64,000 bases of DNA from Okapia johnstoni (GCA_024291935.2 JAGTYA010000024.1:5518001-5582000); one strand, 5' to 3'. Counted from the stretch's first letter, positions 21,746-33,095 are shown. Notes: a model not told the origin generated them from the sequence alone. Program-made: numbers and translations.

Positions 21746-22534
21746 CCCCTTACCTGCCCCCAGGACTCCTTAAACCCTTTGGCTGGGGCAGGATTGGTCC
21801 CATAGCCTCTGACCACAAAGCGGGGCTCAGGCAGCCACAGCTGTGCAGAGAGGGGGTGGGGCGGGGGCAGAAAGGCAAGACCCTATGTCACCCTCGGGGA
21901 CACCCAGGGCCCTGTCACCCTCAAGGACAAGTTCCCCTCCTCTGTTGACTCCAGGCTGAGTCTCCCCCTGGGGTCTCTGCCCACCCCTTCCCCCCAGCTG
22001 TCCCCAGGGCCCCACTCCAGATGAGAAGCCTCAGAATGTAAATTAATCCATCTCTAGGCTTTGGGCTCCAGATGCTCTTTCCTCTTGCCTCCCAGGGCTG
22101 GTCCCTCTTCAGCTTGATTCTTGGAGAAATATTCCAGGAGCAGATGGTGCTGCTGGTCCAGGGCCCTGGGAGGGTGAGGCCTGGCCTGGAACTGGTGCTG
22201 GGTAGGAATCCCACCCTTGAACTGGTAATGATGTGTCCCAGTATAAGAGGGGCAGCCTCTGTGCATCACAGATGTGTCTGTGGGTGGGGATAGTGAAGCC
22301 CTCGTGCCCTTCTGGCCCTGAACTTGGCTCTGGGGCCAGGAAGGGTACCTGGAGTGTGTTCCTGCTTTGCTGATGGAGAACTCGCCTGGTGGGAAGTGTC
22401 ACCTCATGAACCTCTCTGGGTCGCCTCCTCCCAGGCTTTTTGTTCTCAGTCAGCCTGGGTTTGAAAGAAGGAGAGAGGCTGAGAGAGAAAAAACTGAATT
22501 CCAAACTGCAACAGCCAGAAGGCATCCTCCAGAT
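21746..22534. other. unique GC-rich stretch
   Basis: No recognised repeat. Overlapping frames on the minus strand (97, 142 and 71 codons) are typical of GC-rich DNA and have no domain. 22040-22090 is locally AT-rich. Confidence 0.45.
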
Positions 22535-22645
22535 CATTTATAACTCTTATTGTTATAGGTAGAGAAACTGAGGTCCAGAGAAAACGGCAAAGGTTCACAC
22601 AGCCAGCTAGTGGCAGAGCCAGGACTAACCCAGGCCCTGTGCACG
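22535..22645 (-). repeat. MIR SINE remnant
   Basis: 'gtagagaaactgaggtccag', 'cacacagccagctagtggca' and 'gagccaggactaacccaggc' are antisense MIR. Confidence 0.75.
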
Positions 22646-24121
22646 CATCCCTGTGAGATAGCGTGTGTGCATGTGTGTGTGTGTTAGGGGGAGTCCACGG
22701 CTGTCCTAGGTTGTGTACAGTCACTGTGCAGGTTGTGTTTGACCCTCTATCTGAGCCGGCGCCCCCTTCCCGGGGAGCTCCCTGATCCTCAGCCCCTGCA
22801 AGGCAGGGAGACGAGCTAGGATGAGGGCAGGAAGCCCATTCTTCTTTGTTTGGTCTTCAGATTATGGAATGAGAATTAGATCTAAACTCTTTGCGGGAAG
22901 GTAATTTTTCCTAATCACTCACCCTGTTGCACAGATATCCACAACTTGATTACATCTAATTAGATTAATTGGACAGAAAGTGATTTCTTTTCTGTGAGAT
23001 TATGAACTACGGAGAAGGGGAGGTGTGTTGGAGGCCTGGTGACTCCCTGCCCGGTCTAGCGGGGAGGGCCTATGGGGCCAGGTCTGAGGCCTCACTCTGT
23101 CATCCACTCTCTGCTTTTCCCTCCTTGTCACTTGTTCTGTCACCGTGTCCCTCTCCGTGTCTCTGTCTGTCCCTGTCCCCCACTCTCTCCTGGTTTGGAT
23201 TTCAAGGATTCCAGATTTGAGTCCTGACCGGGTTAGGGTTCATCCTCCTGCCAGGAGAGGACCCGGGGCTCCCCCTGCATTACCAAGAAGTGTGCCAAGG
23301 AGGACAGAGGCACAGCAGGACTGGCTCAAGGTCACCTTCTACAGCAGCTGAGCCCAGGGGCCGGCCTGCAGGGCCAGGGTGAGCCGTTCCTGCTGCTCAG
23401 GGAGGTTCCGGCTGGGAGAACAGGCTCCAGGAGGTTCTGAGGGCGTCAGGGCTAGCTGTGCTGGGGCAGAGGGTGGCTGAAGGGTCTGGTCGCTCCGTCC
23501 TCCTACGGCTCAGGCTGGGCACTGCCACCTGCAGGGGCTTGTGGCAGAGAGCCCCTGGCCCCAGACACTGCTCCTTCCCTGGATCCTGGCTCCAGCTCAG
23601 CACCTGCCTTCCCACCTGCTGGCGCAGCCAGAAAGCTGGGCCATCAGTTGCTGCCTCCCTGCGGTCCCACCCAGGGAGTCTCCCTGCCCCGCCCCCTTGC
23701 TGTCTCTCCCCACCTCTGTCCACTGTCCACAGTCCTGACCTAGTCCAGGACATCATCTTCTTCTCCCAGATACTGCACAGGCACCCTGCTGTCCTGGACT
23801 CAGCCTGCCTCTCCTATTCCAGTGCACAATCTACAGCAGAAAGGAACATGCCATGCTCCCTCTCAAAGACGATCCACGGCTCCTGCTGCTCTGAGGACTA
23901 AAATCCCGATAATGTTTGCAGGTTGCAGGGCTCTTATAAACTGGCCGCGTGGACCCCCAGCCCAATCTCTCACCATCCCGACCTCCAACTCTGACCCCAC
24001 AGACCCAGCTGAGTGCACGTGTTTGCACATGCTGGTCTGTCTTCCCAGAACCCTGTTTCCCAGGCCCTTCCTGACACCAGCTTTCTTCTCGGTTTTGCTC
24101 AGTGGGCAGCACTAACAGCTG
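22646..24121. other. unique stretch, GC-rich, with one AT-rich island
   Basis: No transposon or gene is recognised in nearly 1.5 kb. 22855-22995 is an AT-rich island reported as a candidate conserved element. The 147-codon (23458-23901) and 119-codon (23397-23756) frames overlap on opposite strands and show no domain. Confidence 0.5.
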
Positions 24122-24325
24122 GTGTGTATTGAACTGGTGTCTGTGCTCCGGGCTATGGGCATTGCATGATTATCTTACTTAATACTCAAAGCAACGACCC
24201 TGCGGGGATCATTATTAGCCCTGTTTTCCAAGGAGTAAACCAAGGTTCAGAAACATGAAGCACCAGTCTTGGAAGTGATGGAGCTGGAATTTGAACCCAT
24301 TTCATCTGCATGAACTCTTTCCATC
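24122..24325 (-). repeat. MIR SINE remnant
   Basis: 'gattatcttacttaatactc', 'gggatcattattagccctgt', 'ggagctggaatttgaaccca' follow the antisense MIR order. Confidence 0.75.
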
Positions 24326-24959
24326 CCATCTCTAAGTTTAGGGATCTCCTCCCTCACATCCCTGTGTTTCCCCTATAAAATCATTTTCCTGTTTCCGCAT
24401 CTCCTCCTGGGGCCTCAGTTGTGAGCACACCATGGCCACCCTGAGCCACAGCAGCCTCTGATTCCCCAGAGTCCAGCAGGGGATAGGCCTGCGGTGGACA
24501 CTTGGCCAGAGACTGTTGGCTTAGGAACACCAGCGGCAGTCTTGCTGGCTTTGGGGCCCCTTCCTCTCATAACCCTCATCCCCACCTGCCACCCACATCC
24601 TGATTTTTCAAGGTCTTTAAGCCAAAATAGAGTTTTACAGTTCATTTGAGTTAATCGCAGCTGCCCTTTCTGAAAAGCTCTTCTACAAATTGCTTGCAGA
24701 GAGGCAGGCATCCGGTTGGCAGTTCTCCCACCCCAGACCTCACTGAAGCTTCGTGCTCTGGATCTCCAGGAGTGGGCAGGAGGGGAACATAGAACTGGCC
24801 TGAACAGAAGGCTTAGCCCAGGCCCAGGACTCCACTGGATCAGAGGCTGTGACACTTCTTGCCTCTTGAGTCACACGGTGGAGTCTCCAAGGCAGAGAGG
24901 ATGGCTTAGTCCCTGAGCACAAGCCCAGAGCACACAGCAGCTCTGGAAGGAGCATGGTG
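24326..24959. other. unique stretch
   Basis: 24595-24715 is a complex AT-leaning island flagged as a possible conserved element. The 146-codon minus-strand frame (24415-24855) is unsupported. Confidence 0.45.
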
Positions 24960-25350
24960 AAGCCCCTGCCCTCATCTTCACCCTCACTTCCTGCCCACAT
25001 CCCCAGCTCCAGGCACTCGGGCTCCTTCCCATTCCTTTTCCTCATGTTGGCCCCTTTCCCCTGGAATCCCCTTCCTCTACCTGGCACTTGTCTGATTCCA
25101 GCTCGTACTTTAAGGCTCTGCTCAGGTATCACCTACTCCCAGAAGCATTTTCTCATCCCTGGGTGAGATGAGGGGCTCCTCCTCAGGACCCCCACAATTT
25201 CTGGGCTTACCCTCCTCTTAACACTTTGCAACCGTGCTAATGGCGGCAGTGGTGGTGGTGATGGCAGATCTGCCTTCATCCTCCTCAGTCTCAACTCCTC
25301 TAGACTATGAGCTCCTCAAAGACAGAGATAACCTGAGACAGCCCAGGTGC
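24960..25350 (+). repeat. L2 LINE 3' end
   Basis: 'tttcccctggaatccccttc', 'ctttaaggctctgctcaggt', 'cagaagcattttctcatccc' and 'agactatgagctcctcaaag' follow the L2 sense order. The 87-codon frame at 25234 is therefore repeat-derived. Confidence 0.75.
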
Positions 25351-25924
25351 CCAGAGCCCAGGCGCAGGCCTCCCAGAGGAGCACCTTGGCAAAGCATTAC
25401 AGCTGCACTACCCCAGGGTCAGGGGGGTGGGTCAGAATCTAGAAAATGGAGGAGCCTAAACCTAGTAAGTAAAATCACTTATCAGCCTCCCAAATGACCA
25501 CATATTCATCTCTCTCTCTCTCTCTTCATATGTGTCCTAAATCACTCAGTTTCTTACACCATAAAAGGGATGGTGGAGGCAAGGATAATTCCAGAAAACC
25601 TAAGCTCTGGCCAAAGAATTCAGAGACTGTAGCAGGGACTGGTGCCTGGCCCTCTGCCCAGATCCATCTGGGCATCTTTATGGATGTAGGTCACCATCAG
25701 ACCAGATCAGACACTGCCCGCATAGTGTCAGCAGGCTGTTTCTCCCCCCTTACTGCTGCTGAGGTGACTTGGCCTCACTGGTAGGCACATTGTCCAAGCC
25801 TGGATTAGCCCTGACCCACAGTGTAACAGCTTCAGCCCCAACTCCTGGGGTTTCTCACCAATTTCTGTACCCTAAGATTTGTTCTCTGTGCCAAACACCC
25901 TGTATTCACTAACACCAGTCTCCC
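25351..25924. other. unique stretch with a short TC run
   Basis: A (TC)n run sits at about 25506-25523. Nothing else is recognised. Confidence 0.45.
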
Positions 25925-26100
25925 CCCTTCATCCCTCCCTACACTGAACAAACATTCATTAGTCCTCTGTCCTGTATCTGACACTGCCAGGGATATGGTG
26001 GTAAACAAGGCAGACAAAGTCCCTGGTTTCTTGTTGCTGGTATTTCATCAAAAGAGGCAGACAAGCAATAATAAGTAGGGGGAAAGCTAGGAAATTTAGA
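25925..26100 (-). repeat. L2-like LINE remnant
   Basis: 'ggcagacaaagtccctggtt' after 'actgccagggatatggtggt' resembles the antisense L2 3' end. Confidence 0.5.
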
Positions 26101-26139
26101 GCATGATGGATACAATAAGACGGGCACATGATGAAAAGT

Positions 26140-26498
26140 CACTTCTTCTGTCCTCAGTCAGCCTCCATCATCTCTCACCTGAGCTTTCCAACCACCTCCT
26201 GGATGGTCTCCTGGCCTCCACACTTGTCCCCATAAATCCACATCTAGTTGTGCCAATTTCTCACTTAAAACTTGTCAATAGCTTTCCACAGCCTTCAGGA
26301 GAAAAATCAAGATTCTTCAACAAGGCTCATGAGGCCCTGATGTTGCTCCTGCATGACTCCTGCCCTGCCCCAGACTCAGTGATAGCATTTGTGTTTCAAC
26401 TGTACCCTCCAGCCTTAGGTCAGATACACCAGCACATGAGTGGTCCAGGGGTTAAACCTACATCCTGTGTCCAGAGAACTTCAGGCACACAGGTGATG
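26140..26498 (+). repeat. L2 LINE fragment
   Basis: 'cctccatcatctctcacctg', 'caccacctcctgg'-like text at 26190-26210, 'caatagctttccacagcctt' and 'gctcatgaggccctgatgtt' are L2 sense. It seems to resume after the SINE, near 26815, with 'gactgtagctcctgggaggc'. Confidence 0.65.
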
Positions 26499-26508
26499 TG
26501 AGAGGTCA

Positions 26509-26734
26509 GTTGTTGTTGTTTAGTCTCTAAGTTGCATCTGACTCTTTGTGGCCCCATGGACTGTAACTCACTAGGCTCCTCTGTCCATGGGATTTCCCAG
26601 GCAAGAGTACTGGAGTGGGTTGCCATTTCCTTCTCCAGGGGGTCTTCCTGATCCAGGGTTCAAACATGCATCCCCCACTTCTCCTGCATTGCAGGTGAAT
26701 TCTTTACCACTGAGGCACCAGGGAAGTGCTGGTA
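26509..26734 (-). mobile_element. Bov-tA SINE inserted in L2
   Basis: Antisense copy with a (TTG)n start, 'gactctttgtggccccatgg' and 'ttctttaccactgaggcacc'. Flanks gagaggtcag (26499-26508) and aagaggccag (26735-26744) look like a diverged target-site duplication. Confidence 0.85.
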
Positions 26735-26744
26735 AGAGGCCAGA

Positions 26745-27239
26745 AATGCCATTAAATCCTGCAGGATTTTGTATGCTGTGTTAAGATATTTAGGCCTTAT
26801 CTAGTACGTCCCTTGCCTGTCTTATCTCCCTGCATTGACTGTAGCTCCTGGGAGGCAGGTACTGCTTTCTCCTCTCTTTTTTTAAGCTCAAGGATGATGA
26901 AAAATTTGCTTAGGAGTAAAGACCAGTAGAGATGTGATCTTGCAACAGTGCTGTTTATCCAAAAACCAGCTGAGGTAGCTGATCTGATGTCAATTTATAT
27001 AATGGAGGAGATAGTAAAGTATCCAGAACCAAGGAAGGGCAAGTTTGAGGAAGACAAACACTGAGATGAAGGAGAATTAGCTGAGGCTGGGTTCAGCACC
27101 ATGGAGAGCTCTGAGGGCTAATGGAAGACTTTCCTCTTCAGTATCCTGGAGCCACTCATTTGGTTTCTGTCTTTGGGTGGAATTATCTGGCTGCTAAAGG
27201 AGATTTGCTCTTGCAAACTGTACTTTGTGGTCAGAAATG
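26745..27239. other. L2 tail then unclassified stretch
   Basis: An L2 3' end trace lies near 26800-26860. The rest shows no recognised feature. Confidence 0.4.
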
Positions 27240-27356
27240 AAGGCCCAGACTCTGGAGTCAGGCTACATGTTTTCAAATTCTTCATCTATCACTTGTCAGT
27301 TTTATGAACTGGATCTCATTTCTTAACCTCTCTATGCTTTGGTTGCTATGTCTGGC
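27240..27356 (+). repeat. MIR SINE, left part (split by BovB)
   Basis: 'ggcccagactctggagtcag' and 'catttcttaacctctctatg' are sense MIR. The matching continuation is at 28968 ('agtacttacctacagggttg'). Confidence 0.8.
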
Positions 27357-27897
27357 AAATGGAACAACAGACTGCTTTTAAACTGGGAAAGGAGTACATC
27401 AAGGCTGTATATTGTCACCCTGATTATTTACCTTCTATGCAGTGTACATCATGAGAAACGCTGGGCTGGATGAAGCACAAGCTGGAATCAAGATTGCTAG
27501 GAGAAATATCAATAACCTCAAATATGCAGATGATACAATACTTATGGTAGAAAGCAAAGAAGAACTAAAGGACCTCTTGATTAAAGTGAAAGAGGAGAGT
27601 GAAAAAGTTGGCTTAAAGCCCAACATTCAGAAAACTAAGATCATGGCATCTGGTCCCATCACTTCATGGCAAATAGATGGGGAAACAACAGAAACAGTGA
27701 TGACTTTACTTTTGGGGGGGGCTCCAAAATCACTGCAGATGGTGACTCCACCCATGAAATTAAAAGACACCTGCTCCTTGGAAGAAAAGTTATGACCGAC
27801 CTAGACAGCACATTAAAAAGCAGAGATATCACTTTGCCAACAAAGTTCCGTCTAGTCAAAGCTATGGTTTTTCCAGTAGTCACGTATGGATGTAAGA
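27357..27897 (+). mobile_element. BovB LINE, left part (split by L1)
   Basis: This sense BovB is 5'-truncated at 'tggaacaacagactgc'. It carries RT motif B and the Y-A-D-D box (27523-27534). A T4G8 run at 27710-27721 shifts the frame. A ruminant L1 interrupts it at 27898. Confidence 0.92.
27442..27795 (+). pseudogene. BovB reverse transcriptase fragment with intact Y-A-D-D
   Basis: This 117-codon frame covers the end of motif B, motif C (Y-A-D-D, 27523-27534) and the region after it up to the homopolymer frameshift at 27710-27721. The residues up to about position 90 match the sibling frames at 15035 and 52338. Beyond that, the last 25 or so residues are in the shifted frame. Fingers, endonuclease and thumb are missing. 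Confidence 0.85.
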
Positions 27898-28560
27898 GCT
27901 CAATCCCACTCCTGGGCATACACACTGAGGAAACCAGAATTGAAAGAGGCACATGTACCCCAATGGTCATTGCAGTACTCTTTATAATAGCCAGGACATG
28001 GAAGCAGCCTAGATGCCCATCTGCAGACGAATGGATAAGGAAGCTGTGGTACATATACACAATGGAATATTACTCAGCCATTAAAAAGAATACATTCGAA
28101 TCAGTTCTAATGAGATGGATGAAACTGGAGCCTATTATACAGAGTGAAGTAAGTCAGAAGGAAAAACACCAATACAGTGTACTAACACATATATATGATA
28201 TTTAGTTAATTGGTAAAGATAACCCTGTATGCAAGACATCAAAAGAGACACAGATAAATAGAACAGTATTATGGACTCTATGGGAGAGGGCAAGGGTGGG
28301 AGGATATGGGAGAATGGCACTGAAGCATGTAAATTATCATATGTGAAATGAATTCCCAGTCCAGGTTCAATGCATGACACAGGGTGCTCGGGGCTGGTGC
28401 ACCGGCATGACCCAGAGGGATGGGATGGGGAGGGAGGTGGGAGGAGGGTTCTGGAAGGGGAACACATGTACACCCATGTTGGATTCATGTCAATGTATGG
28501 CAAAACAAATACAATATTGTAAAGTTAAAAAATAGACAAATAAACTAATTAAAAAAATAA
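27898..28560 (+). mobile_element. Ruminant L1 (L1-BT-like) 3' end inserted in BovB
   Basis: The ORF2 tail ('cactcctgggcatacacact', 'gaatattactcagccattaa', 'gaaactggagcctattatac', 'gtaagtcagaaggaaaaaca') and the 3' UTR with 'acaaatacaatattgtaaag' precede an A-rich tail. A frame of 179 codons (27666-28205) runs across the BovB/L1 joint and is a chance fusion. Confidence 0.92.
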
Positions 28561-28967
28561 AAAGAAAGCTGAGTGCTGAAGAACTGATGCTTTTGAACTG
28601 TGGTGTTGGAGAAAACTCTTGAGAGCCCCTTGGACTGCAAGGAGATCCAACCAGTCCATCCGAGAGGAAATCAGTCCTGAATATTCATTGGAAGGACTGA
28701 TGCTGAAGCTGAGACTCCAATACTTTGGCCACCTGATGTGAAGAGCTGACTCATTTGAAAAGACCCCGATGCTGGGAAGGATTGAAGGTGGGAGGAGAAG
28801 GGGACGACAGAGGATTAGATGGTTGGATGGCATCACTGACTCAACGGACATGAGTTTGAGTAAGCTCTGGGAGTTGGTGATGAACAGGGAGGCCTTCTGT
28901 GCTGCAGTCCATGGCGTCACAATGAGTTGGACAATGACAGAGACTGAACTGAACTGAACTGAACTGA
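28561..28967 (+). mobile_element. BovB LINE, right part
   Basis: 'aaagctgagtgctgaagaac' resumes the BovB C-terminal region and runs to the tail 'gaactgaactgaactgaact'. About 9 bp of BovB is missing at the L1 joint. Confidence 0.9.
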
Positions 28968-29090
28968 AGAGTACTTACCTACAGGGTTGTGATGAGGATT
29001 AAATGAAAGAATGAAAATAAAAGACTTAACACAGAGATTGATACATGGTAAGAGCTTTAAAAATTGTTGACTTTATTATTATCCCCAAGA
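28968..29090 (+). repeat. MIR SINE, right part
   Basis: 'acctacagggttgtgatgag', 'gattaaatgaaagaatg' and 'gttgactttattattatccc' complete the MIR that starts at 27240. Confidence 0.8.
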
Positions 29091-29202
29091 GCTTTTCTAT
29101 ATAATGAGAAGGGGCAATGCCTAAGAGGGTATTCATATCCATAGGGGTCTAACAAACTTACTGAGGGATGTGTTTTTTGGGAGGAAGGATATTGAGATAT
29201 GT

Positions 29203-29555
29203 CTTAGCTCAGGCTGTTATGACAAATACCATAGACTGGGTGGCTATAACAACAAACATTATTTCTCATAGTTCTAGAGGCTGAGAAGTCCAAGGTCAAG
29301 GCGCTGGTAGATCTGGTGTTTGGTGAGAGCCTGCTTTGTGGTTTGTAGATAGCTGTCTTCTCATTGTACATTCATATAGCAGAGGGCAGAGAAAAAAAAA
29401 GGAAGATCTCTTCTTATAAGGGTATTAATCCTATAACGAGGGCTCCACCCTCATGACCTAATTATCTCAATACACACCACAGTGAGGATTGGGGTATCAA
29501 AATACGAATGGGGTAGGGGACAGGGAGGACATAAACTTTCAGTCCATAGCAAGAT
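29203..29555 (-). mobile_element. MLT1 (MaLR) LTR, antisense
   Basis: 'aataccatagactgggtggc', 'agttctagaggctgagaagt', 'cttcttataagggtattaat' and 'agggctccaccctcatgacc' are the reverse complement of an MLT1A/B-type LTR. Confidence 0.85.
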
Positions 29556-29691
29556 ATTTGATGGAGTAAGAAATACCAAGACAGGATCCTGATAATAACT
29601 ACTTTTAATGAGTTGTGTTACTTCAGATGAGTCACATGGCCTTTCCAGACTGCATTCCCCATAATAAGATGATACTTAATCCATTTGTTTC

Positions 29692-30316
29692 AGTTCAGTT
29701 CAGTTCAGTTGCTCAGTCATGTCTGACTCTTTGCAACCCCATGAACTGCAGCACACCAGGCCTCCCTGTCCATCACCAACTCCCGGAGTCCACCCAAACC
29801 CATGTCCATTGAGTTAGTGATGCCATCCAACCATTTCATTCTCTGTCGTCCCCTTCTCCTCCTTCCCTCAATCTTTCCCAGCATCAGGGTCTTTTCCAAT
29901 GAGTCAGTTCTTCACATCAGGTGGCCAAAGTATTGGAGCTTTAGCTTCAGCATCAGTCCTTCCAATAAATATTCAGGACTGATTTCCTTTAGGATGGACT
30001 GGTTGGATCTCCCTGCAGTCCAAAGGACTCTCAAGAGTCTTCTCCAACACCACAGTTCAAAAGCATCAATTCTTCTGTGCTCAGCTTTCTTTATAGTCCA
30101 ACTCTCACATCCATACATGACCACTGGAAAAACCAAAGCCTTGACTAGATGGACCTTTGTTGACAAAGTAGTGTCTCTGCTTTTCAATATGCTGTCTAGG
30201 TTGGTCCTAACTTTCCTTCCAATGAGTAAGCGTCTTTTCATTTCATGGCTACAATCACCATCTGCAGTGATTTTGGAGCCCAGAAAAATAAAGTCAGCTA
30301 CTGTTTCCATTGGTTA
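29692..30316 (-). mobile_element. BovB LINE 3' end
   Basis: Antisense copy starting with the CAGTT-rich tail and running back into the ORF2 C-terminal region, with a 132-codon minus-strand frame (29912-30310) and a 171-codon plus-strand shadow. The flanks (about 29680-29690 and 30306-30316) share a tccatttgtt/tccattggtt-like duplication. Confidence 0.92.
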
Positions 30317-30383
30317 GAGTTTCCTTTTTCTTTTTCTTTTTCTTTTACCCTTCCTTCTCTCTCTCCTTTCTTCCTTTTCTTCT
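30317..30383. repeat. TTTTC/CT-rich simple repeat
   Basis: (TTTTTC)n leads into CTCTC. A pyrimidine-rich run abuts the BovB 5' edge. Confidence 0.85.
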
Positions 30384-30641
30384 ATAAGAACATAGTATTC
30401 ATATATCAAGTAACCAGAGCAAATTACACATTTTCTTCATTTCTTACTATTAAATAATCCAATAATTTGATTATCCATTCAGGCATATCACTCATTCTAT
30501 TTTATTAAATACCCATGGTGTGAATAAAGGCATAAATTGGATCAGCAAACAAAGACACTCCATTATCAGAAAAACAAAGTAAATAAAACTTACCTCTGAC
30601 AAACAACACAGCGAAAGGATTAATGTACTTCTTGGTCAAAT
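30384..30641. other. AT-rich unique stretch
   Basis: No gene or named repeat is seen. Confidence 0.4.
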
Positions 30642-30828
30642 GAAAGTGAAATTCACACAGTCGTGTCTGACTCTTTGTGACTATACAGTCCATGGAATTC
30701 TCCAGGCCGGAATACTGGAATGGTAGCCTATCCTTTTTCCAGTGGGTCTTCCTGACCCAGGGATTGAACCCAGGTCTCCTACACTGCAGGCAGGTTCTTT
30801 ACCAGCTGAGCTATCAGGGAAGCCCCAA
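30642..30828 (-). mobile_element. Bov-tA SINE
   Basis: Antisense copy: 'gtgtctgactctttgtgact', 'gacccagggattgaacccag', 'ccagctgagctatcagggaa'. Confidence 0.88.
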
Positions 30829-30841
30829 TTAGAAACAAACT

Positions 30842-31196
30842 AATATAAATGAGTGCTATGGATTGCATGTTTGCAAATTTGTATTTTGAAACCCTAGGCC
30901 CCACTGGGATAGTATTAGGAGGTAGGGCCTTTGGAGATAGTTAGGTTTAGATGATGTCATAACAGTAGGACCCCAACAGTGGGATTAGTGTCTTCATGAG
31001 AAGAGAGACAAGAACTCATAGCCAAGTGAGGGTACATCTGTAAACTAGGAAGATGCTCTCACTAGGACCCAACCAAGTTGGCACCCTGATCTTGGACTTC
31101 CAGCCCCCAGAACTGTGGGAAATAAATTTCTGTTGTCAAGCCACCCAATCTATTGTATTTTTGTTATAGCAGCTCAAGCCAACAAAGACAATGGGG
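30842..31196 (+). mobile_element. MLT1 (MaLR) LTR
   Basis: The start 'tgctatggattgcatgtttg', 'cccactgggatagtattagg', 'ttggacttccagcccccaga', and the poly(A) signal region 'gaaataaatttctgttgt' belong to a sense MLT1-type LTR. Confidence 0.85.
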
Positions 31197-32230
31197 ATAT
31201 TAGACTATGTGGCACTTGAAGCTTCTCTAGTCCTAACTGATCTTAGATCACCAGTTCTACCTTTTCAAGTGTGCACAAAGCTATGATGAGAAGTGATGCC
31301 TTTGGGAAGGCCATGGGGGCACTTATTGAAAGGAGTTGGATGTCCTTGTTTTGGGTACACCCAATCTCTTAATCCAACATTGGACCTCCCCTCTTTTCTG
31401 ATGCATGCTTTGCATCCTCTGAACTTTGATGCACAGTCATCACTTTCCCCTTGCTCAACAAGCTTCAGCTATGTCAGCATCTATCATAGGCTTTGATGCT
31501 CCCCCTGGGGCTTATCACATGCCCTTCCTTTTGACAGGAATGTTGATTGTTACATAGGATTCTTTCAGTTTTGAGAGACAGGAACCAAATATAATAAAAT
31601 ATAGATTGGGAAAAGGACAGTTTGACTGACTCCTTCTCCTGAAAATTCCAACTCAGGCAAGGCTAGATCCAGAGAGTCAGGGTGATATTGTCAGGGCCTT
31701 CCTTTCAATTTCTTGCCTGGATTTTCTTTTGCATTGCCTTCATCTCAGGTAGTAGTTGGCCACAGGTAACTCCAAATTTATATCACATAGGCTTACCACA
31801 TTCCTTTGCTGCTAATTTAAACAAAAGCCCCTGGTATTTTCTCTTACTTGTTCAGCCTGGATCATTTGCCCACCTCTGAACAGGAGTGACCAGGATCAAA
31901 ATTCAATTTTAACCAGGCCTGGGGGTTAAATGTCCACCCTGAACAAGAGCTTGAGGCCAGCCCTACCTATGAGGACTGAAAGAGAGGCAAAAAAATTGTT
32001 TCTCAAAAGAACATCAGAGGGTGTTAACTGAGGAGGGGATAAAGGATGCTGGGTAGGCAAAAGAAAAAAATTAGGTACCCACTGCTTCTCTTCTCTGTTC
32101 CCTTGGCTGATTTCTACCCGTCCCTTCAGATTTCAGTTTATATGGCATTTACTCCGGCATGACCTCTCTGACTCACTGATCTAAAACAGGATCCTTCAAT
32201 GTTTTTCTTTCCCATTTTAGTTCTTAATAT
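31197..32230. other. unclassified stretch with an L2 trace
   Basis: 32095-32195 ('cccttcagatttcagtttat', 'catgacctctctgactcact') looks like L2 sense. The rest may be old transposon DNA I cannot name. Frames of 65-67 codons have no domain. Confidence 0.4.
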
Positions 32231-32234
32231 TGTG

Positions 32235-32660
32235 GCTGTTGTTGTTGTTCAGTCGCTCAGTCACATCTGACTCTTTGTGACTCCATGGACTGCAGCACAC
32301 CAGTCTTCCCTGTCCCTCACTATCTCCCGGTGTTTGCTCAAACTCATGTCCATTGAGTCGGTGATGCCACACAGGCATCTTATCCTCTGTCACCCCCTTC
32401 TTCCCCTGCCCTCAATCTTTCCCAACATCAAGGTCTTTTCCAACGAGTCAGCTCTTTGCATCAGGAGGCCAAAGTGGCATCAGTCCTTCCAATGAATATT
32501 CAGGTTTGATTTCCTTTGGGATTGACTGGCTTGATCTCCTTGCTGTCCAAAGGACTCTCAAGAGTCTTCTCCAGCACCACAGTTCGAAAGCATCGATTTT
32601 TCAGCACCCAACTTTCTTTATGGTTCAATTCTCACACCCTTACATGACTACTGGGAGAAT
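32235..32660 (-). mobile_element. BovB LINE 3' end
   Basis: Antisense copy beginning with a GTT-repeat tail. It is shortened internally near 32475, where the 'tattggagcttcagcttc'-type segment found in the other copies is missing. Confidence 0.9.
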
Positions 32661-32662
32661 CA

Positions 32663-32885
32663 TATTGAACACTTACTACATACTTGACACTATTCTGAGT
32701 ATTTTACGTGTATTAACAAATTCAATTCTCATGACAACCTTAATAGGTAGTTATTTTATGACTCCAATTTTCTAGATGAAGACCTGAGGGTTAGTAAGGT
32801 TAAGCAACCTATTCAAGGTCTCATAGCCAGGACATGGGTTCAGACCCCAGCAGGCACTCTTCAGAACCCATGCTCTAAGAAGTGT
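32663..32885 (-). repeat. MIR SINE remnant
   Basis: 'aacacttactacatacttga', 'aattctcatgacaaccttaa' and 'gaggttaagcaacct'-like text near 32795 are antisense MIR. Confidence 0.75.
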
Positions 32886-32964
32886 GTCCACCTCCTCACA
32901 GTAGTCATGCAGCAATCATATATTAATCACACAGCTTACTTGTAGTTACATGTATTATTGATGT

Positions 32965-33095
32965 GATGACTTGCTCAGTGCCTGACTCCTCCACCAGATC
33001 GTGAACCCCACAGAGTCAGGACACTGTCTGTCTAGTCCATTGCGGTACCCCTACTCAGCACCCATCACAATGCACAGAGCAGGATTAGGTGTCTT
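32965..33095 (+). repeat. L2 LINE 3' remnant
   Basis: 'gatcgtgaaccccacagagt', 'aggacactgtctgtctagtc' and 'acccatcacaatgcacagag' are L2 sense. Confidence 0.55.

Noticed and set aside
23458..23901. 147-codon frame
   Set aside because: Overlaps a 119-codon antisense frame in GC-rich DNA; no protein family character.
27666..28205. 179-codon frame
   Set aside because: Chance fusion of shifted BovB with L1 ORF2 tail across an insertion joint.
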